In this document: positions 42,357-51,417 of the stretch, one piece after another
Layout of the letters: each line of letters begins with the position of its first letter
How positions within the stretch are numbered: the first letter of the stretch is position 1
The notes under the pieces: model-generated
Databases searched by the model: none
What the model was told of the DNA's origin: nothing
Seen by the model: only the letters and a program-made list of their open reading frames with translations
Program-made: the position numbers and the translations under genes
Source of the DNA: Clostridia bacterium
GTDB lineage: Bacteria > Bacillota > Clostridia > Oscillospirales > Acutalibacteraceae
Assembly (NCBI GenBank): GCA_017436285.1
Contig: JAFSDL010000024.1
Location: forward strand, 1 to 55,703
DNA: 55,703 nucleotides
Direction: 5' to 3'

Positions 42357-43835
42357 TTATCTTAAGCTTTTATACAGCTCTTTTACCGTTGGATAAATAA
42401 GCCTGAATTTCCTGTATTTTTCCTCATAAAGAGCAACAAGCTCTTCTTCGGGAATAATATTTTCTTTGATTTCAACAAGCCTTTCTGCAGCCTCTGAAAC
42501 AGATTCGTATTCCCCTGCACCAACCATTGCAAGAATTGCAGTTCCGTAGCCGGGACCTTCCTCTGCAACGGGTATGTTAAGCTTAATATTAAGAACATTT
42601 GCTAAAATTTTGCGCCAGAGCCTGCTTTTTGCTCCACCACCGCAAAGACAGCTTTCCTTTACAACAATACCGAGGGATTTTGCAATTTCGATATTATCTC
42701 TGATAGCGAAGCTAACGCCCTCTAAAACCGCTAAAAGCATATCGGAACGGGTTGTATCGGGTCTGAGACCGATAAACATACCTGTTGCATCAGTATCGTT
42801 TATGGGGCTTCTCTCACCCATAAGATATGGTAAAAAGAAAAGCTCGTTTTTGCCTAAAAGAGCTGTATCAATTTCACTTTCGAGAAGAGCATAATCCTTT
42901 TCGCATAATACTTTATCACATAACCATTTATGGCAGGAAGCGGCAGAAAGAATACAGCCCATTAAATGAAAGCCACCGTCTGCGTGAGCAAAGGAATGAA
43001 GTGCATTGTATTTATCAACACCAAATTTCTCTGATGAAACAAATATCGTTCCTGATGTACCGAGAGAAATGTTGCATTTACCCTCGCCTGTTGTGGCGGT
43101 TCCTATGGCTGCTGCGGCGTTATCGCCTGCACCCGCTACAACTATTGCCTTACTGCTTATTCCCAGTTCTGAGGCAATTTCAGGTAAAACTGTGCCAATT
43201 ACATCATAGCTTTCAAAGAGCTTTGGCATCTGCTCTTCTTTAACAGAGCAGATATCAAGCATTTTCTTTGACCAGCACTTATTTTTAACATCTAAAAGAA
43301 GCATTCCTGAGGCATCTGAATAATCGCAAGCGTGAACACCAGTGAGTAGATAATTCAGGTAGTCCTTAGGAAGCATAATTTTACTGATTTTCTCAAAGTT
43401 ATCGGGTTCATTTTCCTTAACCCAAAGAATTTTCGGTGCAGTAAAGCCTGCAAAGGCAATATTTGCAGTGTTTTCAGAAAGAACCTCCTTACCGATAACT
43501 GTGTTAAGATATTCTGTTTCCTTCCAGGTTCTGCCATCATTCCAGAGAATAACGGGACGAATTACATTATCATCTTTATCAAGTATAACAAGACCGTGCA
43601 TCTGCCCTGCAACGCCTAAGCCTGCAACCTCTTCACCATTAATATCCTTAATAAGCTCGGGTAAGCCCAGCTTTAATGCAGACCACCAATCCTCGGCATT
43701 CTGCTCACTCCAGCCTGATTTGGGATAAGATACAGAATAATCCCTTGTAACAGAATTAATAACCTTACCATCAGCATCAGTTAGCAATAATTTTAATGAG
43801 GATGTGCCTAAATCCACACCGATAAAATATTTCAT
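42357..43835 (-). CDS. xylB: Xylulokinase
   Basis: FGGY-family sugar kinase of 492 residues that phosphorylates D-xylulose for the pentose phosphate pathway. The N-terminal phosphate motif is GVDLGTSSLKLLL. The substrate region includes GWSEQNAEDWW and VAGQMHGLV, and the C-terminal ATP block is CGGGAKSRLWRKILAN. No xylose isomerase or transporter is beside it. AGAGGTC precedes the ATG at 43835. It is divergent from the GH110-like gene. Confidence 0.92.
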   Translation of the reverse strand: MKYFIGVDLGTSSLKLLLTDADGKVINSVTRDYSVSYPKSGWSEQNAEDWWSALKLGLPELIKDINGEEVAGLGVAGQMHGLVILDKDDNVIRPVILWNDGRTWKETEYLNTVIGKEVLSENTANIAFAGFTAPKILWVKENEPDNFEKISKIMLPKDYLNYLLTGVHACDYSDASGMLLLDVKNKCWSKKMLDICSVKEEQMPKLFESYDVIGTVLPEIASELGISSKAIVVAGAGDNAAAAIGTATTGEGKCNISLGTSGTIFVSSEKFGVDKYNALHSFAHADGGFHLMGCILSAASCHKWLCDKVLCEKDYALLESEIDTALLGKNELFFLPYLMGERSPINDTDATGMFIGLRPDTTRSDMLLAVLEGVSFAIRDNIEIAKSLGIVVKESCLCGGGAKSRLWRKILANVLNIKLNIPVAEEGPGYGTAILAMVGAGEYESVSEAAERLVEIKENIIPEEELVALYEEKYRKFRLIYPTVKELYKSLR

Positions 43836-43907
43836 AAAAAGACCTCTTTTGTAATGCATTTGTTCTATTTTAACATATTTGTATAAAAATATCTACCATA
43901 AATACCA

Positions 43908-43936
43908 TTGTATTTTTCTATTATTGAAAGTATAAT
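43908..43936 (+). promoter_or_regulatory. Promoter of the GH110-like gene
   Basis: TTGTAT (43908-43913), 17-bp spacer, TATAAT (43931-43936), about 37 bases before the start. Confidence 0.7.
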
Positions 43937-43972
43937 TGTTTTATAAAGTTTTTTATTTGAAAGCGGTATTTT

Positions 43973-45613
43973 ATGAATGATTTTTGCAATTTGGTTTTGA
44001 ATATAAAGGATAACGATACTGTTGTTTTGGAAAAGGACAAACTTTATGATGTGCGTCAGGATGATTCCTTCATTTTAAAGGGATTTTTCTGTTCTAACAC
44101 CGCAAAAAAGCACGAAAATCCTGACGGTACTCGTTTTTCTGCTATTTATTTAAACGGTAAAAAAAATATCACAATTGACGGGAACGGAGCAACCTTGCTT
44201 ATCCACGGAAAAATGACACCCATTTTACTGAATAATTGCGAAAATATCACCATAAAAAACCTGACTATCGACTATGCTTGTCCCACAATGGCAGAATTCA
44301 AGGTGCTTTCAAACGAAAATGGTGCTTTTGTAATTGAAATCAATAAAGACTGCCTTTACAGAGTTGAGGGTAACAACCTAATATGGCAGGGTGAAAATGA
44401 TTTGAATGGTGTTCCCTATTGGGAGGATTCCTATATCGGTAATCGCAGACATATTAAGCTTATTGACCCTGAAACAGATATTCCGAGAGATTTCAGGCGA
44501 GCTGATTTGAATTTTGAAGCAATTGAGGATTTAGGAAACAATCAATTAAAGGTAACTTTAGTTAAAAAGGATGCAGATTTCCCCGTTGGTGCGGTTTTAC
44601 AGACAAGAAATATTGTAAGAGATCAGACCGGAAGCCTTTTCCAAAGATGCAAAAATCTTAATTTTGAGAATTTAAGAGTTAAGTTTATGCACGGCTTAGG
44701 TATGGTTTCGCAATTCTGCGAAAATGTTACATATAAAAGCTGTGACTTTACCCCTGCCGACCACAGAACAATCACAAGCACCGCAGATTTCTTTCAGTTT
44801 TCAGGTTGTAAGGGTGATATAATTATAGAAAACTGCAAGGCTAACGGCGCTCACGATGATTACATCAATGTTCATGGTACTCATTTAAGAATTATTGAGG
44901 CAGATTATGAAAACAACTCAATGATTGTTCGCTTTATGCACGATGAAAGCTGGGGCTTTCAGGCTTTTGAGGTTGGCGATGAGCTTGAGTTTATTAAATG
45001 GAACAATCTTCAGCCATATGCACAAACAAAAGTTAAAGCTTATAAAAAGCTGAATGATAGCGATATTTTATTATGCCTTGACAGAGCATTGCCTGAAATA
45101 GAAATCGGTAAGGATGTTGTTGAAAATGCAACCTGGACACCGAATTTGTATGTAAGGAACTGCGATTTCGGAAGAACAAGCGGACGAGGTATTCTATGCA
45201 CAACTCGTGGTGAGGTTATAATTGAAAACAACAGATTTTATAAATTATGGGGTCCAGCTCTTCTGATGGAGGATGACTGCAATTTCTGGTTTGAATCAGG
45301 CTATTCAAAAAGGGTTGTTTTCAGAAACAATGTAATTGACACCTGTGACCACGGTACCACCTACCCCAATGCACCTGTTATTCGCTACACACCAAAAATA
45401 ATGGATGAAAATTTCAAGGGCTATGTTCACGGAAGATTAATTGTTGAAAACAATGTATTTATAAATCCAATTTGCAAAAAACATTGCTTACACCTTGAAT
45501 ATCTTAATGAAGCAGAAATCAGAAATAATATTTTTGATGCAGATTTCATAATCAATATTAAAAATGTTGAGTCAATAATTGAAGAAAATAACACTATTAA
45601 AGGTAGTCCTTGA
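43973..45613 (+). CDS. Right-handed beta-helix protein, GH110-like (alpha-1,3-galactosidase candidate)
   Basis: A 546-residue cytoplasmic protein without signal peptide. Beta-helix rungs run throughout (ITIDGNGATL; ITIKNLTIDY; VTYKSCDFTP; IIIENCKANG; VIIENNRFYK; VVFRNNVIDT). The blocks LIHGKMTPILLNNCENITIK and HDDYINVHGTHLRI, then IVRFMHDESWGFQAFEVGD, resemble GH110 enzymes, which remove alpha-1,3-galactose such as the blood-group B sugar. A pectate-lyase-like role cannot be ruled out. Its terminator overlaps the stop codon. It is a single-gene unit near xylB. Confidence 0.65.
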   Translation: MNDFCNLVLNIKDNDTVVLEKDKLYDVRQDDSFILKGFFCSNTAKKHENPDGTRFSAIYLNGKKNITIDGNGATLLIHGKMTPILLNNCENITIKNLTIDYACPTMAEFKVLSNENGAFVIEINKDCLYRVEGNNLIWQGENDLNGVPYWEDSYIGNRRHIKLIDPETDIPRDFRRADLNFEAIEDLGNNQLKVTLVKKDADFPVGAVLQTRNIVRDQTGSLFQRCKNLNFENLRVKFMHGLGMVSQFCENVTYKSCDFTPADHRTITSTADFFQFSGCKGDIIIENCKANGAHDDYINVHGTHLRIIEADYENNSMIVRFMHDESWGFQAFEVGDELEFIKWNNLQPYAQTKVKAYKKLNDSDILLCLDRALPEIEIGKDVVENATWTPNLYVRNCDFGRTSGRGILCTTRGEVIIENNRFYKLWGPALLMEDDCNFWFESGYSKRVVFRNNVIDTCDHGTTYPNAPVIRYTPKIMDENFKGYVHGRLIVENNVFINPICKKHCLHLEYLNEAEIRNNIFDADFIINIKNVESIIEENNTIKGSP

Positions 45614-45631
45614 GGCTACCTTTTATTTTTT
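45598..45631 (+). terminator. Terminator overlapping the stop of the GH110-like gene
   Basis: TAAAGGTAG (45598-45606) pairs with CTACCTTTT (45616-45624), then TATTTTTTTG. The last codons and the TGA lie in the 5' arm and loop. Confidence 0.85.
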
Positions 45632-45633
45632 TG

Positions 45634-45662
45634 TTGACAAAGTTAAACAAGTGGTGTACTAT
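45634..45662 (+). promoter_or_regulatory. Promoter of the GntR-ABC operon
   Basis: TTGACA (45634-45639), 17-bp spacer, TACTAT (45657-45662). The regulator's likely operator begins at the last base of the -10 box. Confidence 0.8.
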
Positions 45663-45683
45663 TGTATTAACACAATAATACAA
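45662..45683. promoter_or_regulatory. Candidate operator of the YtrA-type GntR regulator
   Basis: Perfect inverted repeat TTGTATTA-ACACAA-TAATACAA, lying between the -10 box and the ribosome site AAGGAGG of the regulator gene. Spacing and sequence resemble YtrA-subfamily GntR operators, and binding here would block transcription start, so autorepression is likely. Confidence 0.75.
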
Positions 45684-45696
45684 GGAGGCGATTTTA

Positions 45697-46056
45697 TTGG
45701 CTTGGAAATTCACTTCAGATAAACCTGTGTATCTTCAGATTGCAGACAGATTAACAAAAGCTGTGCTATCGGGCGAATTTAAGCCCGGTGAACAAATACC
45801 GAGTGTGAGGCAGCTCGCTTTAGATGCTGCAGTTAATCCCAATACAGTTCAACACGCTTTCACAGAGCTTGAAAACAATGGCTTGATTATTTCAAGAAAC
45901 ACTGTTGGCAGATTTGTTACGGAAAACACTGCAATTATTGAAGAATGCAGAAACGAAATGGCAAAAAATATTGCCAAAGCTTTCATTAAAAATATGTCTC
46001 AACTTTCTATCTCTCCCGAGCAAGCAATTAAAATTATTGAGGAGGAAAAGCTATGA
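45697..46056 (+). CDS. GntR-family regulator, YtrA subfamily
   Basis: A 119-residue repressor. The N-terminal winged helix reads PVYLQIADRLTKAVLSGEFK, then PGEQIPSVRQLALDAAVNPN with the recognition helix, then TVGRFVTEN. It has only a short C-terminal helical tail and no ligand domain, as in YtrA types that control ABC exporters and respond to cell-wall antibiotics. It starts with TTG behind AAGGAGG. The end overlaps the ATPase gene (ATGA), and a palindromic operator lies just upstream. Confidence 0.92.
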   Translation: MAWKFTSDKPVYLQIADRLTKAVLSGEFKPGEQIPSVRQLALDAAVNPNTVQHAFTELENNGLIISRNTVGRFVTENTAIIEECRNEMAKNIAKAFIKNMSQLSISPEQAIKIIEEEKL

Positions 46057-46754
46057 ATGTTTTAGAGTTCAAAAATGTTTCAAAGGCATATACAAAGGGC
46101 GTATATGTTATTAACAATCTGAATTTAGAAATACCACAAGGCAAAATTATCGGTCTTTTAGGTCCTAACGGATGTGGTAAATCCACCTTAATCAAAATGG
46201 TTGCAGGTCTTTTACAACCATCAAATGGCGAAATTTTAGTTAATGGCACACCTGTTGGTGACGAAACCTGTGCTCTTATTTCCTACCTTCCCGAAAGAAC
46301 ATATTTCACCGCTTCAATGAAGGTAATTGATATAATTGATTACTTTGCAGATTTCTATAAGGATTTTGATAAGGTAAGAGCTTTGAATCTTTTAAAAGAC
46401 CTTAATGTTGATACTAACGCAAGGTTGAAAAAGCTTTCTAAGGGTACAAAGGAAAAGGTTCAGCTTGTTCTTGTTATGAGTCGTCAGGCAAAGCTTTATC
46501 TTCTTGATGAGCCAATTGCGGGCGTTGACCCGGCAACAAGAGAATACATATTAAGCACAATTGTAAGTAACTATAACCCTGAAGCTACAATTATCATAAC
46601 AACCCACCTTATAACTGATGTTGAGCCTGTTCTTGATGACTTTATTTTCATTAGCTACGGTGGTCAGATAGTTATGGGTGGCAATGCCGAGGAAGCAAGA
46701 AATGCCACAGGCAAATCCCTTGACGAGCTGTTTAAGGAGGTATTCAGATGCTGA
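46053..46754 (+). CDS. ABC transporter ATP-binding protein of the GntR operon
   Basis: A 233-residue ATPase: Walker A GPNGCGKST, signature LSKGTKEKVQ (a variant of LSGGQ), Walker B LYLLDEPIAG, switch His in ITTHL. It should pair with the following membrane gene. GAGGAGG precedes the ATG, which overlaps the gntR stop. The YtrA/BcrA-like layout suggests export or sensing of a peptide antibiotic or other envelope stress. Confidence 0.92.
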   Translation: MNVLEFKNVSKAYTKGVYVINNLNLEIPQGKIIGLLGPNGCGKSTLIKMVAGLLQPSNGEILVNGTPVGDETCALISYLPERTYFTASMKVIDIIDYFADFYKDFDKVRALNLLKDLNVDTNARLKKLSKGTKEKVQLVLVMSRQAKLYLLDEPIAGVDPATREYILSTIVSNYNPEATIIITTHLITDVEPVLDDFIFISYGGQIVMGGNAEEARNATGKSLDELFKEVFRC

Positions 46755-47581
46755 AGAAATTACTAAAATATGATTTTAATGCAATATTCAAATATTGGTG
46801 GATTGGCGCATTAACAACATTGGCTCTTTCGTTTGTTGGCGCAGGTTGTGGCACAATTCTTGAAACAGAAAAGGAACTACCCCCAAGCGTTATAATTTTT
46901 GCAACTATCGGTATGGTTTTGGTTGTTTTAGGCATTTTTGCTTTTATAATCTTCGCTGAATTATTGGTTTATGTAAGATTTTATAAGCATTTGTTCACAG
47001 ATGAGGGGTATCTCACCTTTACCCTACCCGTTAAACGCCATCAGATACTTTCTTCAAAGCTTATCAGTGGCTTTGTTTGCGGTTTATTGACATTTATCGT
47101 TGCAGCCGCTGATGCTGCTATAATCATTTTAACAACCTTCAGAAAAGATATTTTTTACGATGGCTGGTATTATGATTTAGTTACATTTCTTAAGGAAATG
47201 GTTGAAGAAAGTGGCATACCCTACTTGACAGCCTTCTTCGGTCAGCTTTTGATAATTTGCCTGCTTGTGCTTATATTAGGCGTTCTCTTTACATACCTTT
47301 GCATAACATTTGCAGGTGCGATTTCAAAAAAATCCAAATTAGCAAGTGCAATTCTTATTTATTATGGTGCAAGCTCTGTTTCAAGTATATTTATGTATAT
47401 GTTCTATTTCTTCGGTGCAAGCTCTATTTTTAATTGGATTGACTCACTTTCAAGCAGCAACACGCAGGACAACATATTGTTAATTATAATGCTATTAGTA
47501 ATTTTATTTATCACAATGCTTTGCACAGTTGCATACACCTTCAACTACCGTCTTTTAGACCGTAAGCTTAATTTGAATTAA
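46748..47581 (+). CDS. ABC transporter permease-like membrane protein
   Basis: A 277-residue protein with about six hydrophobic segments (YWWIGALTTLALSFVGAGCG; VIIFATIGMVLVVLGIFAFI; ISGFVCGLLTFIVAAADAAI; LLIICLLVLILGVLFTYLCI; SAILIYYGASSVSSIFMYMF; ILLIIMLLVILFITMLCTVA). It overlaps the ATPase gene by seven bases, so tight coupling and complex formation are expected. The substrate is unknown. Confidence 0.85.
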   Translation: MLKKLLKYDFNAIFKYWWIGALTTLALSFVGAGCGTILETEKELPPSVIIFATIGMVLVVLGIFAFIIFAELLVYVRFYKHLFTDEGYLTFTLPVKRHQILSSKLISGFVCGLLTFIVAAADAAIIILTTFRKDIFYDGWYYDLVTFLKEMVEESGIPYLTAFFGQLLIICLLVLILGVLFTYLCITFAGAISKKSKLASAILIYYGASSVSSIFMYMFYFFGASSIFNWIDSLSSSNTQDNILLIIMLLVILFITMLCTVAYTFNYRLLDRKLNLN

Positions 47582-47594
47582 GGAGGGAACAGAA

Positions 47595-48620
47595 ATGAAA
47601 AAATATTTAGTATTATTTATTAGTGTTATTATCCTTTCATTAAGCTTATGTATCCCCTCTTTTGCTTCAAATAAGAGAGTTATAACCTTATCGGATGATT
47701 ACAAATATATGTATTATAACGGTGCAACTTATGTGCGAGCAGATGCCTCGATGCTAAGATTCACTGATCGTGACCTATTTGAATTTGAAGAGAGCGAAAA
47801 TGTTACAGATAGCATAGTTGAAAGCTCTGAAGGCGTATATACATATACTGCCTATGATAATTATCAGGATTATTATAAAATCATGCTGACCGAAGAACAG
47901 AACAAAGCCATTAAAATGGTGGAGGTTACAAATTCCAGCCACGATGAAGTTATCTTTTTTATAATTATTTATTTTTGTGATGGTTCTGAATTGCATTTAG
48001 ATTTTATCCTAGAGGATTCAATTGATGACTATAATATGGTTATCAGCGGTAATACAAAGGAATACCAAATTGATTTTATGTGGCCTGATGACAATAACAT
48101 CACTGTAGATAAAGATAAATTTTATATAGGAAATAAAACAACAATTAATTCTTGGGATTATGAATATAATTACTCTATTTATGCAAGCTCACCAACAGAT
48201 AGCTTTGATGCCGAAATCGGTATGATACTGAAAATAGAAAACTCTTATTATTTTTATAGCTTCATCGAATCTGATATAAAATCATCACTTGATTTTTATA
48301 ATATGAACAGTAACAAAAAAATAAAAGTTATAGAGCTTGCTGATGAAGAGTTAATTAACAAAATTAAAATTGGTGAAGAAAAGCGTTTGAACGATAAATT
48401 CGGTTACCTTTATAACGATGAATTAACGGAAACAGTATCAAAAATATTCTTTATTCTTGTTTTTGCAATATTCCCCCTTGCAATTGCTGTAACAACACTT
48501 GTTATTGCAATAAAAGCTAAAAAAGGCGTTTATAAAAAGCTTTTAATTGCAACAAGCGGACTTTCTCTCGCTTCCCTTGCAGTATTCATTTATATTGCAT
48601 TTACACTCTTCAATAAATAA
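47595..48620 (+). CDS. Signal-peptide protein with C-terminal membrane helices, function unknown
   Basis: A 341-residue protein: signal peptide (KYLVLFISVIILSLSLCIPS, cleavage near SFA-SN), about 240 residues of acidic, Tyr/Asp-rich extracytoplasmic domain, and two membrane helices near the C-terminus (ILVFAIFPLAIAVTTLVIAI; LLIATSGLSLASLAVFIYIA). It is last in the GntR-ABC operon with a strong AAGGAGGGAA site. It may be an extracellular sensing or accessory domain of the transporter. No known family is recognised. Confidence 0.8.
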   Translation: MKKYLVLFISVIILSLSLCIPSFASNKRVITLSDDYKYMYYNGATYVRADASMLRFTDRDLFEFEESENVTDSIVESSEGVYTYTAYDNYQDYYKIMLTEEQNKAIKMVEVTNSSHDEVIFFIIIYFCDGSELHLDFILEDSIDDYNMVISGNTKEYQIDFMWPDDNNITVDKDKFYIGNKTTINSWDYEYNYSIYASSPTDSFDAEIGMILKIENSYYFYSFIESDIKSSLDFYNMNSNKKIKVIELADEELINKIKIGEEKRLNDKFGYLYNDELTETVSKIFFILVFAIFPLAIAVTTLVIAIKAKKGVYKKLLIATSGLSLASLAVFIYIAFTLFNK

Positions 48621-48630
48621 ACCACAAGAA

Positions 48631-48668
48631 AAAGCAGTTGGTAGTCACTAAACTATCAACTGCTTTTA
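48631..48668 (+). terminator. Terminator of the GntR-ABC operon
   Basis: AAAAGCAGTTGGTAGT (48631-48646) pairs with ACTATCAACTGCTTTT (48653-48668), 16 pairs with one G-T. It lies between this operon and the convergent GH3 gene and can serve both. Confidence 0.88.
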
Positions 48669-48676
48669 TATTTATA

Positions 48677-51292
48677 TCAGAAATTCCAATCAATAAACTT
48701 TCTGAATATCATAACAATTTGATTAATAAGATTTGAAAACTCAAGGTTCAGAGCAGAAAGGATATATGGCTCCGTGTATTCCCAATTCTCTTCCTTAATT
48801 GTAAGGTCTTCGTTATCAACAAAGTAACCGGGTTCAAGGAATGCCTTTGTTTTCATTTTTACCTTCATAATGTTTCTGCAGCACTCTCTCATAGCATTAC
48901 CAAAGCCTATGGGGTCTGCATAATACTGCATCTGAATCGCTGCAACATGGGAGGGCATATTAAGGAACCAGACACCTGTAAGCATTGTGTCATTACCATT
49001 ATAAATTGCGAGAACCGGGCTCATATGACCATTACCGATAAAGTTGTTTGAATAGTCAGAAACAACAAAGCCATCGAATCCCCACTCATTACGAAGTAAA
49101 TCCTTCAGAAGCTCTGAACAACCACCACACCAATCAGTACCGATTCTGTTATATGCTGACATAACACCGTAGCAAGCAGATTTCTTAACGGGAATTTCAA
49201 ATGCTTTAAGGTAAATTTCACGCATAGTCTGTTCATCTGCCCAGGTGAAAACACCTGCCCTGTTTGTTTCCTGATCATTCATAGCAAAATGCTTAATTGT
49301 TGTAACAAGACCTTGTCCCCAGGCACCGTTGATAATTTCGGCACCCATTGTACCTGAAAGCACCGGGTCCTCAGAGAAATATTCAAAGTTTCTGCCGCCC
49401 ATGGGATTTCTGTGAATGTTAACACCGGGAGCATACCAGATATCAGTACCAATGCATCTTGCCTCAATACCTACACTATCGCCCATTTTGTTAGCGAGGT
49501 CTTTATTCCAAGTACATGCAATTGCAGTAGCACAAGGATAAGCAGTACCGCTATCAGTATAAGCAATACCATGAGCACCCTTAATGCTTGAAGGACCGTC
49601 GTTATCCCAGGTCTGAGGAACACCGAGCCTTTCAATTCCGTAGGTCTGATAACCACCGCGGGCAACAAGATTTGTCATCTCATCAAGTGTAAGCTGGTCG
49701 AGGAACATATCCATAAGCTCTTCGTTTTCATAAACATCCTGAAGAGTTATAACACCGGTTTCATAAGTTACGCCCATTAAAGGTGCAACCCCCTCTTCGG
49801 TAGCCTCGGGGTATTTATCTGCATTTTTTATTTCATCTGTTTTAACAAGATATCTTGATGCAGGATAAGTACCATTACGGTCTGCTCTTGAAAGAATTGT
49901 AAAGCCTGAATAAGCTTCATCAAAGAGATTATTTATTTCAGTTCCGGTAACATCATCATTTTTTATAACAATGTCTTCATTGACTGTATAAGTAAATGAA
50001 TCAATATGCTCACGTACATTCTCACCGAGAATAATCTGATAATCGCCTTTTTCAAGTACCCAGGCTTCATTATTGAATCTATCATAAGAAGCCATATCGT
50101 TTATATCAAATTCAACTGTAACAACTTCGCTTTCAGAGGGTGCAAGAAGCTTTGTCTTTTCATACCCACCCAAAGCAATTGCACTCTTTTCTATTTTGCC
50201 GGTATAAGGCGCACTGTAATAAATCTGAACAGTGTCCTTACCGCTGACATCACCTGTGTTTGTAACATTTACATCAACAATTATTTTACCATTTTCAGTG
50301 CTTGTTGATACAATATCTTTAGTGAAGGTTGTGTAAGAGAGACCGTGACCGAAGGGATACTGAACCTTGTCTTTTGCAAAGGTTTCAAAATAACGATAGC
50401 CAACATAGATACCTTCCTGGTATTCAACATAATATTCTCCACCGTCATATTCAAAATTACCGAAATTCTGTGTTGACGGATGGTCATAAATACTGTAAGC
50501 AATGGTATCTGCAAGTCTGCCTGATGGGTTTACTTCACCCTTAAGCATCTGCCCCACAGCTCTCATACCAAATTCACCCGGAATCCAGATTAAAGCTGCA
50601 GACTTTATGCTTTCATATTCATCAAGGAAGCCCATTTCCATAACATTACCAATATTAAAAAGCACAATAACCTCAGAGAATGTTGAAGTAACCTTTTCAA
50701 CCATTGCTTTTTCATTATCACTCAACCTGAGTGTTTCAGGGGCAAGGTCGGTATTTTCTGCACTCGTTCTGCCTATAACAATGATTGCAGTATCAGAAAA
50801 GGCTTTTGCGTTTTGCATAACCTCATCAGTAAGCTTTTCGGGGTCCATTTCATTGAGTGCGCTTTTTGTAAGCAAAAGCTGAGTGAGGTTATTAAATACC
50901 GTACTACCCGTTTTAAGAATTTCATTCGAACCGCAATACTCATCATAAAGCTCCATAAGCTCAGTATTATAAGTAATTCCTGCTTCGTCCAATGCCTCAT
51001 AAAAATAAACAGGATTATGAGTAGTGATAGCACCTGAGCCTGCACCACCTAAAAGCGGAACAACTGATGCCGCACCAAAAACATTAACCTTTTTATCAGT
51101 AAGAGGTAAAGCATTATCTTCATTTTTAAGAAGAACTATGCCCTCCTGCTCGATTTCGACAGCAACCTGACTTGACATTGCAACAACATCAGCAGGAATG
51201 TTTCCGCTTACTGCAAACGCCGGAACCGCAAGTAAGGCTGTTAAAAATGACAGAACGAGAATTACCGCAGTTATCTTATTAAACTTTTTCAT
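48677..51292 (-). CDS. Secreted GH3 beta-glucosidase with reversed domain order
   Basis: An 871-residue protein with a signal peptide (KITAVILVLSFLTALLAVPA, cleavage near AFA-VS). The usual C-terminal GH3 domain comes first (EQEGIVLLKNEDNALPL, residues 45-290), then the FnIII-like domain (about 310-440). The catalytic N-type barrel comes last (about 510-800) with KHFAMNDQETNR and the nucleophile Asp in GFVVSDYSNN. This order is known from Ruminococcus and Butyrivibrio beta-glucosidases. A hydrophobic tail (FSNLINQIVMIF) may associate with the membrane. GGAG precedes the start. Confidence 0.93.
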   Translation of the reverse strand: MKKFNKITAVILVLSFLTALLAVPAFAVSGNIPADVVAMSSQVAVEIEQEGIVLLKNEDNALPLTDKKVNVFGAASVVPLLGGAGSGAITTHNPVYFYEALDEAGITYNTELMELYDEYCGSNEILKTGSTVFNNLTQLLLTKSALNEMDPEKLTDEVMQNAKAFSDTAIIVIGRTSAENTDLAPETLRLSDNEKAMVEKVTSTFSEVIVLFNIGNVMEMGFLDEYESIKSAALIWIPGEFGMRAVGQMLKGEVNPSGRLADTIAYSIYDHPSTQNFGNFEYDGGEYYVEYQEGIYVGYRYFETFAKDKVQYPFGHGLSYTTFTKDIVSTSTENGKIIVDVNVTNTGDVSGKDTVQIYYSAPYTGKIEKSAIALGGYEKTKLLAPSESEVVTVEFDINDMASYDRFNNEAWVLEKGDYQIILGENVREHIDSFTYTVNEDIVIKNDDVTGTEINNLFDEAYSGFTILSRADRNGTYPASRYLVKTDEIKNADKYPEATEEGVAPLMGVTYETGVITLQDVYENEELMDMFLDQLTLDEMTNLVARGGYQTYGIERLGVPQTWDNDGPSSIKGAHGIAYTDSGTAYPCATAIACTWNKDLANKMGDSVGIEARCIGTDIWYAPGVNIHRNPMGGRNFEYFSEDPVLSGTMGAEIINGAWGQGLVTTIKHFAMNDQETNRAGVFTWADEQTMREIYLKAFEIPVKKSACYGVMSAYNRIGTDWCGGCSELLKDLLRNEWGFDGFVVSDYSNNFIGNGHMSPVLAIYNGNDTMLTGVWFLNMPSHVAAIQMQYYADPIGFGNAMRECCRNIMKVKMKTKAFLEPGYFVDNEDLTIKEENWEYTEPYILSALNLEFSNLINQIVMIFRKFIDWNF

Positions 51293-51333
51293 ATTGCCAT
51301 CTCCTTTTTATATAAAACAATAACTTTAATTAC

Positions 51334-51362
51334 AATATAACAAAAAAATATATTAAAATCAA
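51334..51362 (-). promoter_or_regulatory. Promoter of the GH3 gene
   Basis: On the minus strand TTGATT (51357-51362), 17-bp spacer, TATATT (51334-51339), about 42 bases before the ATG. Confidence 0.7.
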
Positions 51363-51380
51363 TATTTTTTGTGGGAGTTG

Positions 51381-51417
51381 ACAAAAGAAAAAAGCTTTCT
51401 TATTTTAAGAAAGCTTT
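51381..51417 (-). terminator. Terminator overlapping the end of the CBM9-like gene
   Basis: AAAGCTTTCTT (51391-51401) pairs perfectly with AAGAAAGCTTT (51407-51417). On the minus strand TTTCTTTTG follows. The 5' arm on that strand encodes the last residues (KAFLK), so the terminator is built into the gene. Confidence 0.85.
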
